From the NCBI RefSeq assembly GCF_001750165.1, contig NZ_CP015411.1:2322001-2386000 (forward strand): a DNA stretch of 64,000 bases, read 5' to 3'. Positions 26,062 to 36,270 of the stretch are shown here, piece by piece. This DNA is from Pseudoalteromonas luteoviolacea. Its GTDB lineage: Bacteria > Pseudomonadota > Gammaproteobacteria > Enterobacterales > Alteromonadaceae. Both the position numbers and the translations under genes were made by a program. The notes under the pieces are model-generated. The model had not been told where the DNA came from and ran no database searches. It saw only the letters and a list, made by a program, of their open reading frames with translations. Positions within the stretch are counted from its first letter, which is position 1. Every line of letters begins with the position of its first letter.

Positions 26062-29000
26062 ATGAAACCAACAGTAAACCAAGTGTTTGGCGTTTGCCTG
26101 CTGAGTGCGACACTGCAAGGGTGTGGCGGGGGCGCTGAAACAAACACTGATACCAGCCAAATCTCACCAGAAGTTCCCGTATCTGATTGGCAACTCGTAT
26201 GGAGCGATGAGTTCGATACAGACACCATTGATGCTAATAAGTGGCAACATGAAGTGAATTGTGCTGGTGGCGGCAACAACGAGCAACAATGTTACACAGC
26301 CAGTAGCGATAACTCTTACATTGACAATGGCGTACTACACATTGTCGCTTTATCGGCGGCAGAGGGGGAGCAAAAACCCTATACGTCAGCGAGGTTAAGT
26401 TCTAAAAACAAAGCTGATTTCAAGTATGGACGTTTTGAAGTTCGGGCAAAATTACCATCTGGCCAAGGAAGTTGGCCAGCATTTTGGCTGTTACCCACCG
26501 ATGAAGCATACGGCGGGTGGCCAAAGTCTGGTGAAATTGATGTGGTTGAGTCGGTTAATCTAAAAGCAAAACGAGAAGATGGGACTGTAGAGCGACATGT
26601 ATATGGCACTTTGCATTATGGCAAAGATTGGCCAGACAACGAATCAAGTGGTAAAGCATATCTACTACCAGATGATATGAACCCCGCGGATGACTTTCAT
26701 ACTTATGCCATTGAGTGGCAAGAAGGGGAAATTCGTTGGTATGTGGATGGTTACTTGTACCAAACTCAGCGCCGTTCGCAAGCGCTTTATAATGGAGATG
26801 GTGATGCCGTTGGGCTAATTTATCGCGGATGGTTCACTGAGTATTTTGGGCAAGATTCTGGCGAGTTAGAAACCCATTGGGATAACGCGCCGTATGACCA
26901 AGCATTCCATATGCTGCTCAATCTTGCGGTAGGTGGAAACTGGCCTGAAAGTGTGAATGAACTAGGCGTCGATGCCTCTGCTTTTGCCAACGGTCAGCAT
27001 TTTGAAATCGATTACGTGCGTGTGTATCAATGCCAAATTAATCCAGAGACGGGGAAAGGGTGTGACACAGTGCGCGGAGGATTTGATAGCTTAGAGGATG
27101 CATTGGTTGAGGGTAAAGCGCCCACGCCAATTCCACCTTCCTCCGGCATCGCCCAGAATCTAGATATTTTTACCGGTACACCCAATCCGAATTGGCCAGC
27201 TTGGGACTGCTGTGGCGGGTCGACACCTACTTTAGTTGATGATGCTGAAAAAGGCACTGCTTATCAGTTTGTGGTTGGAGAGAGCCCAACCGTGAATGGG
27301 TTTATTTCTCGAGATGAGTTTATTACTGACGAGACGGGAGCAGCCACCCCATTTGATGCAAGCCCACTTCTAGATGGCGGTACGCTTAGTTTTGAAATGA
27401 AGATTGTTAGCCTTCCAAGTGCCGCTGACACCCCTTGGCTTTTAAAAGTTGAAAGCGTCGATGCATCAACGGCTGCTGAAGTTGCGTTGACCACCAGTGT
27501 TGAAGGTCAAGCGCCTGCACTTGGCCAGTGGCAAACGTATACATTTACTCTGCAAGCGCTTGCAAATGGAGGCCTTAACCTGAGTGCAATCGATGCCGTG
27601 ATGATATTCCCGACATGGGGCAGTGGCGACGGCGCGGTATATCAAATGACAAACATGCGTATTGCCGGTGATAGTGTATCTGCGCCTCAATCATTTGTCG
27701 TTTTTGAAGAGTCGATTAACCCTGCTTGGCCACTATGGGATTGCTGCGGAGGCACAACACCACAAATTGTTGAAGACGATGCCCAGCACGGCAATGTTGC
27801 TGAGTTTTCTGTGGGGAGTGAGCCAACTGTTTTAGGTTTTATATCGCGCGCTGACAATATCACCGAAGCTGGAGTATCACCAGCACCATTTGACGCCTCG
27901 TCTATGTTTTCCGATGGTATGCTTCAATTTGAAATGAAAGTGGTGAATGCGCCAGCGGATGCCGAATCGGTTTGGAAGCTAAAAATAGAAAGTAATAACG
28001 CTGAAACCGCAGCTGAACTTGACCTTGCAAGCAGTATTGAAGGATTGGCACCAGTTACGGGTCAATGGCAAACCTATACATTCAAGCTATCGGATTTAGC
28101 CAGTGCAGGGTTGGATGTGAGTGCCATTGATGTGGTGATGATTTTTCCTGCGTGGGGCACGGGTGAAGGTGCACTTTATCGCGTCGATAATCTGAAATTC
28201 TATCAACCAATGGATGCACCAACATTTGAAGGGCATGTGCTGTTTCAAGATGATGTGTTGTCACAGTGGTCGCTATGGGATTGTTGCGGTGGGTCGACAC
28301 CTGAGATCGTCAATGACGATGCGCAACATGGAATGACTGCTCAATACACCATTGGTGCCGAACCGACAGTTGTTGGCCTATTTGCAGACGATGGTGTTTA
28401 TCTCGACAGCAGTGCATTTTTGCAATCGGGTGTCATTCAATTTGAGATGAAAGTGGTGAATGCGCCAGCCAACGCTGAGTCTGTTTGGAAGTTCAAAATT
28501 GAATCTATGGATGCGACCACCGCGGTGGAGCTGGACTTGGCAGCAAGTCAAGAAGGTAAAGCGCCAGTCGTTGGCCAGTGGCAAACCTATACTTATTCCC
28601 TGCAAAGTTTATTAGAAGCTGGGTTAGATGTGACAGCGATTGATGTTGTGATGGTCTTTCCCGCTTGGGGAACTGGTGAAGGGGCAGTATTTAGGCTAGA
28701 TAATGTGCTTATCTACAATCCAAGCTCAGTACCTCAATCACACTCTCTTACGCTGTTTAAAGATGGACAAAACAGTAGTTGGCCAATGTGGGATTGCTGT
28801 GGGGGCTCTACCCCTACAGAACAACAAGATGATGCAGAGCATGGTATGACCGCAGAGTTCACAATTGGCGCCGAGCCTACAGTGTTGGGGTTTTTGGCAA
28901 ATACTGGTTCACATTTTGATGCCAGCGCCTTGCAAGCTGAAGGGGTTGTTCGCTTTGACATGAAAGTGCTCAACGCACCCAATGACGCCAATAGTACTTG

Positions 29001-29238
29001 GAAATTCAAAATTGAATCGCTCGATGCGCAAACCGCTGTCGAGCTTGATTTGAGTGCGAGTATTGAAGCACAAGCGCCAGTTACAGGGCAGTGGCAAACC
29101 TATACCTACTCTTTACAGTCGTTGGCCGACGCAGGTTTAGATTTATCAAAAATCAATGTCGTGATGGTGTTCCCTGCATGGGGCACTGGCGAAGGTGCGG
29201 TTTACAGAGTTGATAACGCAGAAATCACGGTGCCGTAA
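26062..29238 (+). CDS. GH16 laminarinase-type endo-beta-1,3-glucanase lipoprotein with four WDCCGG repeats
   Basis: The 1058-residue lipoprotein starts at ATG 26062 (GGAAGC upstream); lipobox LQGC precedes the acylated Cys. Residues about 35-340 are a GH16 catalytic domain with GEIDVVE, where Glu158 is nucleophile, Asp160 assists and Glu163 is acid/base; SWPAFWLLP and FHTYAIEWQEG are typical of laminarinases. Residues about 366-1058 are four tandem 171-180-residue modules, each starting NxxWxxWDCCGG and ending VVMxFPxWGxGxGAxYR; they look like carbohydrate-binding modules with vicinal cysteines. It probably cleaves beta-1,3-glucan (laminarin) at the cell surface. It is followed by receptor, transporter and GH3 genes. 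Confidence 0.9.
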   Translation: MKPTVNQVFGVCLLSATLQGCGGGAETNTDTSQISPEVPVSDWQLVWSDEFDTDTIDANKWQHEVNCAGGGNNEQQCYTASSDNSYIDNGVLHIVALSAAEGEQKPYTSARLSSKNKADFKYGRFEVRAKLPSGQGSWPAFWLLPTDEAYGGWPKSGEIDVVESVNLKAKREDGTVERHVYGTLHYGKDWPDNESSGKAYLLPDDMNPADDFHTYAIEWQEGEIRWYVDGYLYQTQRRSQALYNGDGDAVGLIYRGWFTEYFGQDSGELETHWDNAPYDQAFHMLLNLAVGGNWPESVNELGVDASAFANGQHFEIDYVRVYQCQINPETGKGCDTVRGGFDSLEDALVEGKAPTPIPPSSGIAQNLDIFTGTPNPNWPAWDCCGGSTPTLVDDAEKGTAYQFVVGESPTVNGFISRDEFITDETGAATPFDASPLLDGGTLSFEMKIVSLPSAADTPWLLKVESVDASTAAEVALTTSVEGQAPALGQWQTYTFTLQALANGGLNLSAIDAVMIFPTWGSGDGAVYQMTNMRIAGDSVSAPQSFVVFEESINPAWPLWDCCGGTTPQIVEDDAQHGNVAEFSVGSEPTVLGFISRADNITEAGVSPAPFDASSMFSDGMLQFEMKVVNAPADAESVWKLKIESNNAETAAELDLASSIEGLAPVTGQWQTYTFKLSDLASAGLDVSAIDVVMIFPAWGTGEGALYRVDNLKFYQPMDAPTFEGHVLFQDDVLSQWSLWDCCGGSTPEIVNDDAQHGMTAQYTIGAEPTVVGLFADDGVYLDSSAFLQSGVIQFEMKVVNAPANAESVWKFKIESMDATTAVELDLAASQEGKAPVVGQWQTYTYSLQSLLEAGLDVTAIDVVMVFPAWGTGEGAVFRLDNVLIYNPSSVPQSHSLTLFKDGQNSSWPMWDCCGGSTPTEQQDDAEHGMTAEFTIGAEPTVLGFLANTGSHFDASALQAEGVVRFDMKVLNAPNDANSTWKFKIESLDAQTAVELDLSASIEAQAPVTGQWQTYTYSLQSLADAGLDLSKINVVMVFPAWGTGEGAVYRVDNAEITVP
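27160..29235 (+). repeat. Four tandem module repeats within the GH16 gene
   Basis: WDCCGG begins at 27202, 27736, 28276 and 28789, giving periods of 534, 540 and 513 bp. Modules 2-4 are closer to each other than to module 1, consistent with internal duplication. Confidence 0.85.
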
Positions 29239-29252
29239 CGCGGCAAATACAA

Positions 29253-29270
29253 GGGGGTAATTTTACCCCC
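29253..29270 (+). promoter_or_regulatory. Hairpin between GH16 and TonB receptor genes
   Basis: GGGGGTA-attt-TACCCCC (29253-29270) forms a 7-bp G/C-rich stem. No T-tract follows, so it is more likely a processing or mRNA-stability element than a terminator; it could separate expression of the enzyme and the receptor. Confidence 0.5.
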
Positions 29271-29297
29271 AGAACAGAGAATTTATGTAGGTTAGTT

Positions 29298-32264
29298 ATG
29301 AAACAAGTTCAATTTGTATCTTCGCGCGTGGCTTTGTGTGTGTCATTAGCTCTATCAGGGCAGGTATTTGCAGAAGAACAATCAACAGCGAATTTAACGA
29401 CAAATGCGCAGAATCCAGAAATAGAAGTCATTGAGATCCGTGGGATCAAGGGCAGTTTGACCCGTGCTATGAATCTCAAAAGAAGTGCATCAGGTGTTGT
29501 GGATGCGATTTCAGCAGAGGAAATGGGCAAATTTCCAGACACCAACTTGGCTGAGTCTTTACAGCGCATTACTGGTGTTGCGGTCAGTCGAAGTAATGGT
29601 GAAGGCTCCCAGATCACAGTCAGAGGCTTTGGTCCGGATTTCAACTTAATTACGTTAAATGGTCGACAAATGCCGGGCACAGGTAACTCACGATCTTACA
29701 GCCTTGAGAATTTATCTGCTGATGGCGTAATGGCATTAGAGGTATTTAAAACAGCAAGGGCAGAAAACCCAAGTGGTGGTCTAGGCGCCACAGTTAACAT
29801 TGTGACTAGAAAACCGCTGGCAAGTCCCGGTGAGCGCTATACCTTTTCAGCAAAAGCGATCCATGATTCGTCAAACGTTGAAAATGACGATGTGACGCCT
29901 GAGTTATCAGCGCTTTATTCCAATACCTTTGTTGATGATACGTTTGGTGTGTCGTTTTCACTTACACATCATGAAAGAGATTTTCAAAAACAACAGGCGC
30001 ATATTCAAGGGTGGCAAGCCAATGTCGATTTGCCTGGTAATATCGATGACAGCAAGGTGATTGATCCTAGGCCATTAGATAATGAAGGAAATCGAGTAGG
30101 AGATTACTTTTTTCCTCGAGACATGAACTATGGCATTGAAGACTTAGAAAGAGACAGAACCAATGGCCATGTTGTGTTTCAGTATGCGCCCACTGATGAC
30201 TTGGTGCTCTCTGTAGATTATACCCACACCAAAGCTGTGACAGGCAAAAATGGTATAGGCTGGGGGATGTGGAATGAATATGGCGGTAATATCAATGCCT
30301 ACGAGTTAGATGAAAATGGCACCGCGGTTTTTGCCGATATTAGTGGCAATGACGGCTCTTTTACCGCATCACGCTCAACAACCGAAGTCATTGAAAAGTC
30401 AGCAGGTATCAATATCGATTGGCAAATTAATGACGTATGGCATATCGCTGTGGATTATCACGACTCATCAAGTGAAACTGATAACGGTATTGATAAAGGC
30501 ATCGGTAGTGAAGGTTCTTTGGTGTTAGGATCCGATCAGCTACGCACTAAAAACTATGATTATCGCACCGGCGATGTTCCACATGCGCAAATACATTGGT
30601 TGAATGGCTCTACAACGCTGCTTGAAAGTGAAATTGACTCGCACTTTAGCCAGTTTGTTCATTCGCCCGGAAAGGCAGAGGTTCAGCAGCTACAAATAGA
30701 TGCAACATGGGAAAATGACCACTTTGACATTCCACTGATTGATGTCAAATTTGGTGTTGCTATGACGGATCAAACGATGGGCGGTTCTAACGCTTGGAGT
30801 GGTTTAATTGGCGGGTTTTTATTTAATCCGGCATGGCCACAAATGTTCCCTGACAGCATGTTTATCAGAAACGATACCAATGGATTTTTAGATGCATTTG
30901 CCAGTGGCGGTGCAAATTTAAATCCGAATTACTACTATACCTTTGACTTTGATGAGGTAGTAGCACGCTCTGAAGCATTCCTTACCAATGACGTGCTCGG
31001 TGGTGGCGATTATTTCGCCACTACGGCATACCATGATTTGGGCACCTTTTCTCGTAGCTCTGTGCAAGAAGAGACAATGAGCTTTTATGTTCAGAGTGCT
31101 TGGGAGTTTGAAGTTGCCTCATTCCCTGTTGCTTTAAACATCGGTGTTCGATACGAAGAAACCGACGTAACTAGTATTGATGAACAACAAATTCCGATTT
31201 CGGTTTGGTGGCTAGGTGGCAGTGAGTGGCACACACAATATCTCCCAGAGGATAATACATATACGTCTGAAGGGCAGCATGATGTGCTACTGCCAATGCT
31301 CGATGTGAAAGTGGATATCACCGATGAGCTGGTTGGTCGTGTTTCTTGGGGTAAAACCATCACGCGTGCACCACTTGGCGATTTAGCGGGGGGGCGTGTG
31401 CTCTCTGGTAGCCCTAAAATAGGTTCACGTAACGGCAATGAAGGTAATACGAACTTAGAGCCATTTGAGTCTACAAACTTAGATTTAAGCCTTGAGTATT
31501 ACTACGATGAAAGTAGTTACGCAGCAATCGGGTACTTTAAAAAGTCAGTCAAAAACTTCATTGGCAGTCGGGTTACTGAAACAACCATTGATGGATTTAA
31601 AGATATCTATCAAGGTCCGAGATGGAATCAGGCGGTTGCCGATATTGAAGCACGCGGTGAGCAAGCAACCAGTGATGCTATTTTTCTGCAAATGCAGGCC
31701 AATGGCGCGACGCTTAATTCGCAAGGTTACATAGAGCCCGCCGATGATGATCCGTTATTGCTCTGGAAGATAACCCAACCATTTAATGCGACAGATACTA
31801 AAAAGGTCGATGGCTTCGAAGTGGCATTTCAACATGTGTTTGGCGAGAGCGGCTTTGGCATAGGACTTAATGCGACATTTGTCGATGGCGACGTAGAATT
31901 TGATGTAAATAGCTTAGATCAGCAAACACCGCTTACGGGGTTAAGTGATTCTGCAAATGCACAAGTCTTTTATGAGAAAGATGGGCTGTCTATTAAGTTC
32001 ACTTACGCGTGGCGTGACGAATATTTGATAGGTGTTGGCCAAGATCAAGGCTCAGCTGACAATCCGCCACAGTTTGCCAAGACGTATGCACAATTAGATG
32101 CCAGCGTAAATTACGACCTTGATGAACGCTGGACTGTCTTTTTTGAAGGTATAAATCTGAATGATGAAACTGAGCAAGGCTTTGGTCGGTATGAACGACA
32201 GTTCTTATTCGCAAGGCAGTACGGTCCAAGATATACCTTGGGTGTGAGATACAGCTTTCAGTAA
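29298..32264 (+). CDS. TonB-dependent outer-membrane receptor, likely for beta-glucan oligosaccharides
   Basis: The 988-residue protein has a signal peptide (ALSGQVFA), a TonB-box-like IEVIEIRG, a plug domain (SAEEMGKFPDTNLAESLQRITGVAVSR; ITVRGFGPDFNLITLNGRQM) and a beta-barrel ending in the aromatic terminus RYSFQ. Receptors with IRGIKGSL and SLQRITGV are the carbohydrate type of Alteromonadales and Xanthomonadales. Lying between GH16 and an MFS sugar transporter, it probably imports laminarin oligosaccharides into the periplasm. No partner SusD-like gene is present, as usual in gammaproteobacteria. Confidence 0.92.
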   Translation: MKQVQFVSSRVALCVSLALSGQVFAEEQSTANLTTNAQNPEIEVIEIRGIKGSLTRAMNLKRSASGVVDAISAEEMGKFPDTNLAESLQRITGVAVSRSNGEGSQITVRGFGPDFNLITLNGRQMPGTGNSRSYSLENLSADGVMALEVFKTARAENPSGGLGATVNIVTRKPLASPGERYTFSAKAIHDSSNVENDDVTPELSALYSNTFVDDTFGVSFSLTHHERDFQKQQAHIQGWQANVDLPGNIDDSKVIDPRPLDNEGNRVGDYFFPRDMNYGIEDLERDRTNGHVVFQYAPTDDLVLSVDYTHTKAVTGKNGIGWGMWNEYGGNINAYELDENGTAVFADISGNDGSFTASRSTTEVIEKSAGINIDWQINDVWHIAVDYHDSSSETDNGIDKGIGSEGSLVLGSDQLRTKNYDYRTGDVPHAQIHWLNGSTTLLESEIDSHFSQFVHSPGKAEVQQLQIDATWENDHFDIPLIDVKFGVAMTDQTMGGSNAWSGLIGGFLFNPAWPQMFPDSMFIRNDTNGFLDAFASGGANLNPNYYYTFDFDEVVARSEAFLTNDVLGGGDYFATTAYHDLGTFSRSSVQEETMSFYVQSAWEFEVASFPVALNIGVRYEETDVTSIDEQQIPISVWWLGGSEWHTQYLPEDNTYTSEGQHDVLLPMLDVKVDITDELVGRVSWGKTITRAPLGDLAGGRVLSGSPKIGSRNGNEGNTNLEPFESTNLDLSLEYYYDESSYAAIGYFKKSVKNFIGSRVTETTIDGFKDIYQGPRWNQAVADIEARGEQATSDAIFLQMQANGATLNSQGYIEPADDDPLLLWKITQPFNATDTKKVDGFEVAFQHVFGESGFGIGLNATFVDGDVEFDVNSLDQQTPLTGLSDSANAQVFYEKDGLSIKFTYAWRDEYLIGVGQDQGSADNPPQFAKTYAQLDASVNYDLDERWTVFFEGINLNDETEQGFGRYERQFLFARQYGPRYTLGVRYSFQ

Positions 32265-32356
32265 ATCTAATCACTCTTTTATCTCTTAGTTATTTTAAGT
32301 ACCGAGCATGTAACAGGTATTGTTGCGTTGTCTCGGTGCAGGTTGGAGTTTTAATT

Positions 32357-33613
32357 ATGGCAACCGAGTTTGCTTCAAAAGCCGCGCAAATACAATCATC
32401 CGATTCTCCTAAAAATATAGGATTTGCGCTCTGTGTGCTCACCAGTTTATTTTTCATGTGGGGATTCATTACCTGCCTGAATGATATTTTAATTCCTTAT
32501 CTTAAAGGCGCATTTCAACTTAGTTATACGCAAGCGATGCTTGTTCAATTTTGCTTTTTTGGTGCGTACGTTATTGTTTCGATCCCAGCCGGAAACCTAG
32601 TTAGTAAAATTGGTTTTCAAAAAGGGATTGTACTTGGCTTATTCATAGCTGCTTTGGGCTGTGTCATGTTTTTGCCGGCTGCGGTTATTGGATTATACGA
32701 AGTATTTTTACTTGCTTTGTTTGTATTGGCTTCAGGGATCACCGTATTGCAAGTGTCTGCGAACCCCTATGTAAGCGCACTTGGTAAACCAGAAACAGCA
32801 CCGTCAAGGTTAACGCTGACACAGGGTTTCAATTCACTGGGTACCACCATAGCCCCATTTTTTGGTGCTTACCTACTGTTTTCTTCAGGGCAAGATTCGG
32901 TATCGAATGGTGCTGAAGCGGTACAAGCTCCATACTTATTGCTTGCCGCTGTATTGGCGGTATTGGCTATAGTATTTGCTGTACTTAAGTTACCCACATT
33001 GGTTGAATCACAGGGCGAACCCCAAAAAAGTACAAGGCCTCTGAGTGACCATCCGCATTTGATTTTAGGCGTAATAGGCATCTTTTTATATGTAGGTGCA
33101 GAAGTATCGATTGGCAGTTTTTTAGTTAGCTTTTTACATCAACCCAGCATTGCTGGTTTGAATGAAGCAGAAGCTGCCAAGCTCATCGCATACTATTGGG
33201 GTGGAGCAATGGTTGGACGCTTTATTGGGGCTGCGGTGATGCAAAAAATCGCGGGTGGAAAGGTATTGGCGTTAAATGCAGTTATGTCTATGAGTCTGAT
33301 TATATTGGCAGTGAATCAAACCGGTGCACTTGCAATGTGGGCTATGCTCGCGGTTGGGCTATTCAACTCTATTATGTTTCCGACGATTTTCAGTTTAGCA
33401 ATTTCGGGTCTAGGCAATGACGCAAGTCGTGGCTCTGGCTTATTGTGCTTGGCAATTGTTGGTGGTGCGATCATCCCCATTTTGCAAGGATTATTGGCTG
33501 ACAATATTGGGCTACAGGGCTCATTTTTCCTACCAGCTGCTTGTTATATTTTCATCGCCTATTTTGGACTTTGGGGGTGCCACAAAAAACCGTCAAAGGA
33601 GACTGTGCGATGA
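32357..33613 (+). CDS. MFS sugar transporter (glucose/galactose GluP-FucP type)
   Basis: The 418-residue inner-membrane transporter starts at ATG 32357 after GGAG. About 12 membrane segments are visible, and the family motif region FFMWGFITCLNDILIPYLKGAF matches the FucP/GluP group of proton-sugar symporters. Its 3' end overlaps the GH3 gene (ATGA), so the two are translationally coupled. Within this locus it should carry glucose released from laminarin, or short glucosides, into the cytoplasm. Confidence 0.9.
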   Translation: MATEFASKAAQIQSSDSPKNIGFALCVLTSLFFMWGFITCLNDILIPYLKGAFQLSYTQAMLVQFCFFGAYVIVSIPAGNLVSKIGFQKGIVLGLFIAALGCVMFLPAAVIGLYEVFLLALFVLASGITVLQVSANPYVSALGKPETAPSRLTLTQGFNSLGTTIAPFFGAYLLFSSGQDSVSNGAEAVQAPYLLLAAVLAVLAIVFAVLKLPTLVESQGEPQKSTRPLSDHPHLILGVIGIFLYVGAEVSIGSFLVSFLHQPSIAGLNEAEAAKLIAYYWGGAMVGRFIGAAVMQKIAGGKVLALNAVMSMSLIILAVNQTGALAMWAMLAVGLFNSIMFPTIFSLAISGLGNDASRGSGLLCLAIVGGAIIPILQGLLADNIGLQGSFFLPAACYIFIAYFGLWGCHKKPSKETVR

Positions 33614-36159
33614 TCAAGTTAAAACGAACCACTTTACTTTGTGCTTGCATAGTCAGTGTGCTCGGCGCGTGTGGACAGCCCAAACGATTAGTAACAGATA
33701 CTGAAAAAGGCAAAGACCCAACTACTTGGCCAAATATTGTGTCTGAAATTGAAAAATCTGAAGAGGTTGAATCACAGGTTTCAGCTTTACTTGCTGAGAT
33801 GACCGTTGAGCAGAAAGTCGCGCAAATGATCCAACCTGAAATACGCGATATCACGATTGAAGATATGCGTAAATACGGTTTTGGCTCTTATTTAAATGGC
33901 GGTGGGGCTTTTCCAAATGGCGACAAACATGCGTCAGTGACCGATTGGGTGGCATTGGCTGAGTCTATGTATCAAGCGTCTATTGATGCGTCTTTGGACG
34001 GCGCTTCTATCCCGACTATGTGGGGTACCGATGCGGTTCATGGCCACAACAATGTGATTGGCGCGACCTTGTTTCCTCATAATATTGGTTTGGGTGCCGC
34101 AAATGACCCAGCATTGATAGAGAGAATTGCCCAAGTTACCGCAAAAGAAGTATTGGCAACGGGCATTGACTGGATCTTCGCACCCACAGTTGCCACTGTC
34201 CGAGACGACAGGTGGGGAAGAACGTACGAAGGGTATTCAGAAGACCCAGAAATAGTCGGTGACTATGCCTATGCCATTGTTAAAGGGCTTCAAGGTGATG
34301 GGCGCTCAAATACCGTATTCAAAGAGCAGCATGTGATCAGCACAGTTAAACACTTTGTTGGTGACGGCGGGACCCTTAAAGGGGATGACCAAGGGAACAA
34401 TATTGTTAGCGAAGAAACACTCTTTAAAGTTCATGCACAAGGCTACGTAGGGGGTTTAAAAGCAGGTTCTCAGTCTGTAATGGCCTCATTTAATAGCTGG
34501 CATGGCGACAAGATACATGGCAATAAATACTTGCTAACAACGGTGTTGAAAGAGCGAATGGGCTTTGATGGCTTTGTTGTCGGAGATTGGAATGGTCATG
34601 GGCAAATTAAAGGATGTACCAATGATAACTGTCCACAAGCAATCAATGCGGGTTTAGACATGTTTATGGCACCCACTCAAAGCTGGAAGCCGTTGTTTTA
34701 CAATACGGTCAGGCGAGTGAAAGACGGCACTATACCAATTAGTCGAGTGAATGATGCGGTGAGCCGTATTCTTAGAGTGAAAATACGATCAGGCCTGTTC
34801 AATAAGCCCAGTCCTGCACAGCGCCTTTATGCTGGTGACAGTAAAATAATGGGAAATGATCAACACAGAGCGCTTGCCAGAGAAGCCGTGAGAAAATCTC
34901 TAGTGTTGCTCAAAAACAAAGCAGGGATCTTGCCGTTATCTCCTAAACAAAAGATCTTAATGACTGGAGATGGCGCAGATAATATTGGTAAGCAGTCTGG
35001 CGGATGGACTATTACTTGGCAGGGAACTAATAATGCCAATGCAGACTTTCCTGGTGGCACATCTATTTATAAAGGGATCAAACAACAAGTCTTGAAAGCG
35101 GGTGGTGATATTACTTTGAGTCTTGATGGGTCGTTCGATAAGGATAATAAACCCGATGTCGCAATTGTTGTATTTGGGGAGGAGCCATACGCAGAAGGAC
35201 AAGGGGATAGACCTCATTTGGCATATCAATATGGCACTAATAAGGACCTGATGTTATTAAAGTCATTAAAAGCGCAAGGTATCCCTGTTGTATCACTGTT
35301 CATCAGTGGTCGTCCAATGTGGGTTAATGCTGAACTAAACGCAAGCGATGCTTTTGTGGCACTTTGGCTACCGGGCTCTGAAGGCGGTGGTGTGGCTGAC
35401 GTGTTATTAAAAGATAAAAATGACAGTATCCAATATGACTTTACAGGTAAACTGTCGTTTTCGTGGCCTAATTCACCGACGCAGCACGTGAATCGTTTTG
35501 ATGGACAAACTCCATTATTTGAATACGGGTTTGGATTGGATTACGAAACAAAGGATACTTTGATAGACAACTTGAGCGAGTTGTTTGATATTAGTGCCAG
35601 TATGAATGAAGTCGAGTTTTTATACGATGGACAGCCTAAAAACCCATGGGCGCTCTATCTCACTGAGAATACTAAAAGAAAGCCAATCCTTTCTAACAGT
35701 GAGCAGCTCAATGGCGTAGACTACAGAACGATTGATCGTTTTGTACAGGAAGACAGTATGCAATTGTCTTTTAGTGATTCAAAAGTCGCTGGTATTCAAT
35801 TGTTAAGTAAACATGGCTTCCCTGAAGACCTGAGTGCGTATGTCAACTCGAGTGCGTACTTAACATTTGATATGTCTTTAAAATCAGGTTCAATTTCAAA
35901 AGCCTATATAGGGATGAATTGTCAGGAAGAGATGAAATGCCGCTCACAAGTTAAAATACCAGGCAAAAAATTGAGCGCGCTCACAAGTGGTTGGCAGCAG
36001 TTAGCCGTGCCTTTAACTTGTTTTGAAAGTCTTGGTGCTGAGTTATCTCAGACAATGTCTCCATTTAAGCTATCACTTGATGGAAATGCTGAAGTTGGAA
36101 TAGGGAGAATAGCGCTGAGGGGATCGGCATCCGATGCGTTAATAATTGAGTGTCATTAA
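33610..36159 (+). CDS. GH3 exo-beta-glucosidase lipoprotein (ExoP-like)
   Basis: The 849-residue protein starts at ATG 33610, overlapping the MFS stop, with AAAGGAGA upstream; the lipobox LGAC gives an acylated Cys. GH3 features: KHFVGDGGTLKGDDQGNN and nucleophile Asp326 in VVGDWNGHG. The second GH3 domain carries LKNKAGILPL and SGRPMWVN. A C-terminal region (about residues 690-849) resembles the extra carbohydrate-binding-like domain of ExoP from Pseudoalteromonas, an exo-1,3/1,4-beta-glucanase. It should release glucose from oligosaccharides made by the GH16 enzyme. A good terminator follows. Confidence 0.92.
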   Translation: MIKLKRTTLLCACIVSVLGACGQPKRLVTDTEKGKDPTTWPNIVSEIEKSEEVESQVSALLAEMTVEQKVAQMIQPEIRDITIEDMRKYGFGSYLNGGGAFPNGDKHASVTDWVALAESMYQASIDASLDGASIPTMWGTDAVHGHNNVIGATLFPHNIGLGAANDPALIERIAQVTAKEVLATGIDWIFAPTVATVRDDRWGRTYEGYSEDPEIVGDYAYAIVKGLQGDGRSNTVFKEQHVISTVKHFVGDGGTLKGDDQGNNIVSEETLFKVHAQGYVGGLKAGSQSVMASFNSWHGDKIHGNKYLLTTVLKERMGFDGFVVGDWNGHGQIKGCTNDNCPQAINAGLDMFMAPTQSWKPLFYNTVRRVKDGTIPISRVNDAVSRILRVKIRSGLFNKPSPAQRLYAGDSKIMGNDQHRALAREAVRKSLVLLKNKAGILPLSPKQKILMTGDGADNIGKQSGGWTITWQGTNNANADFPGGTSIYKGIKQQVLKAGGDITLSLDGSFDKDNKPDVAIVVFGEEPYAEGQGDRPHLAYQYGTNKDLMLLKSLKAQGIPVVSLFISGRPMWVNAELNASDAFVALWLPGSEGGGVADVLLKDKNDSIQYDFTGKLSFSWPNSPTQHVNRFDGQTPLFEYGFGLDYETKDTLIDNLSELFDISASMNEVEFLYDGQPKNPWALYLTENTKRKPILSNSEQLNGVDYRTIDRFVQEDSMQLSFSDSKVAGIQLLSKHGFPEDLSAYVNSSAYLTFDMSLKSGSISKAYIGMNCQEEMKCRSQVKIPGKKLSALTSGWQQLAVPLTCFESLGAELSQTMSPFKLSLDGNAEVGIGRIALRGSASDALIIECH

Positions 36160-36173
36160 GATGACTTTGATGA

Positions 36174-36206
36174 AAGCCCGCAAATAGCGGGCTTCTTTAT
36201 TTTTTG
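36174..36206 (+). terminator. Intrinsic terminator closing the laminarin locus
   Basis: AAGCCCGC (36174-36181) pairs with GCGGGCTT (36187-36194) over a 5-nt loop, followed by TCTTTATTTTTT. Confidence 0.93.
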
Positions 36207-36270
36207 TCTATTAAGTTTTAAATCATGGTTGTATCATCATAATGCGATGTTTTTCGATATAAGTATTTAA

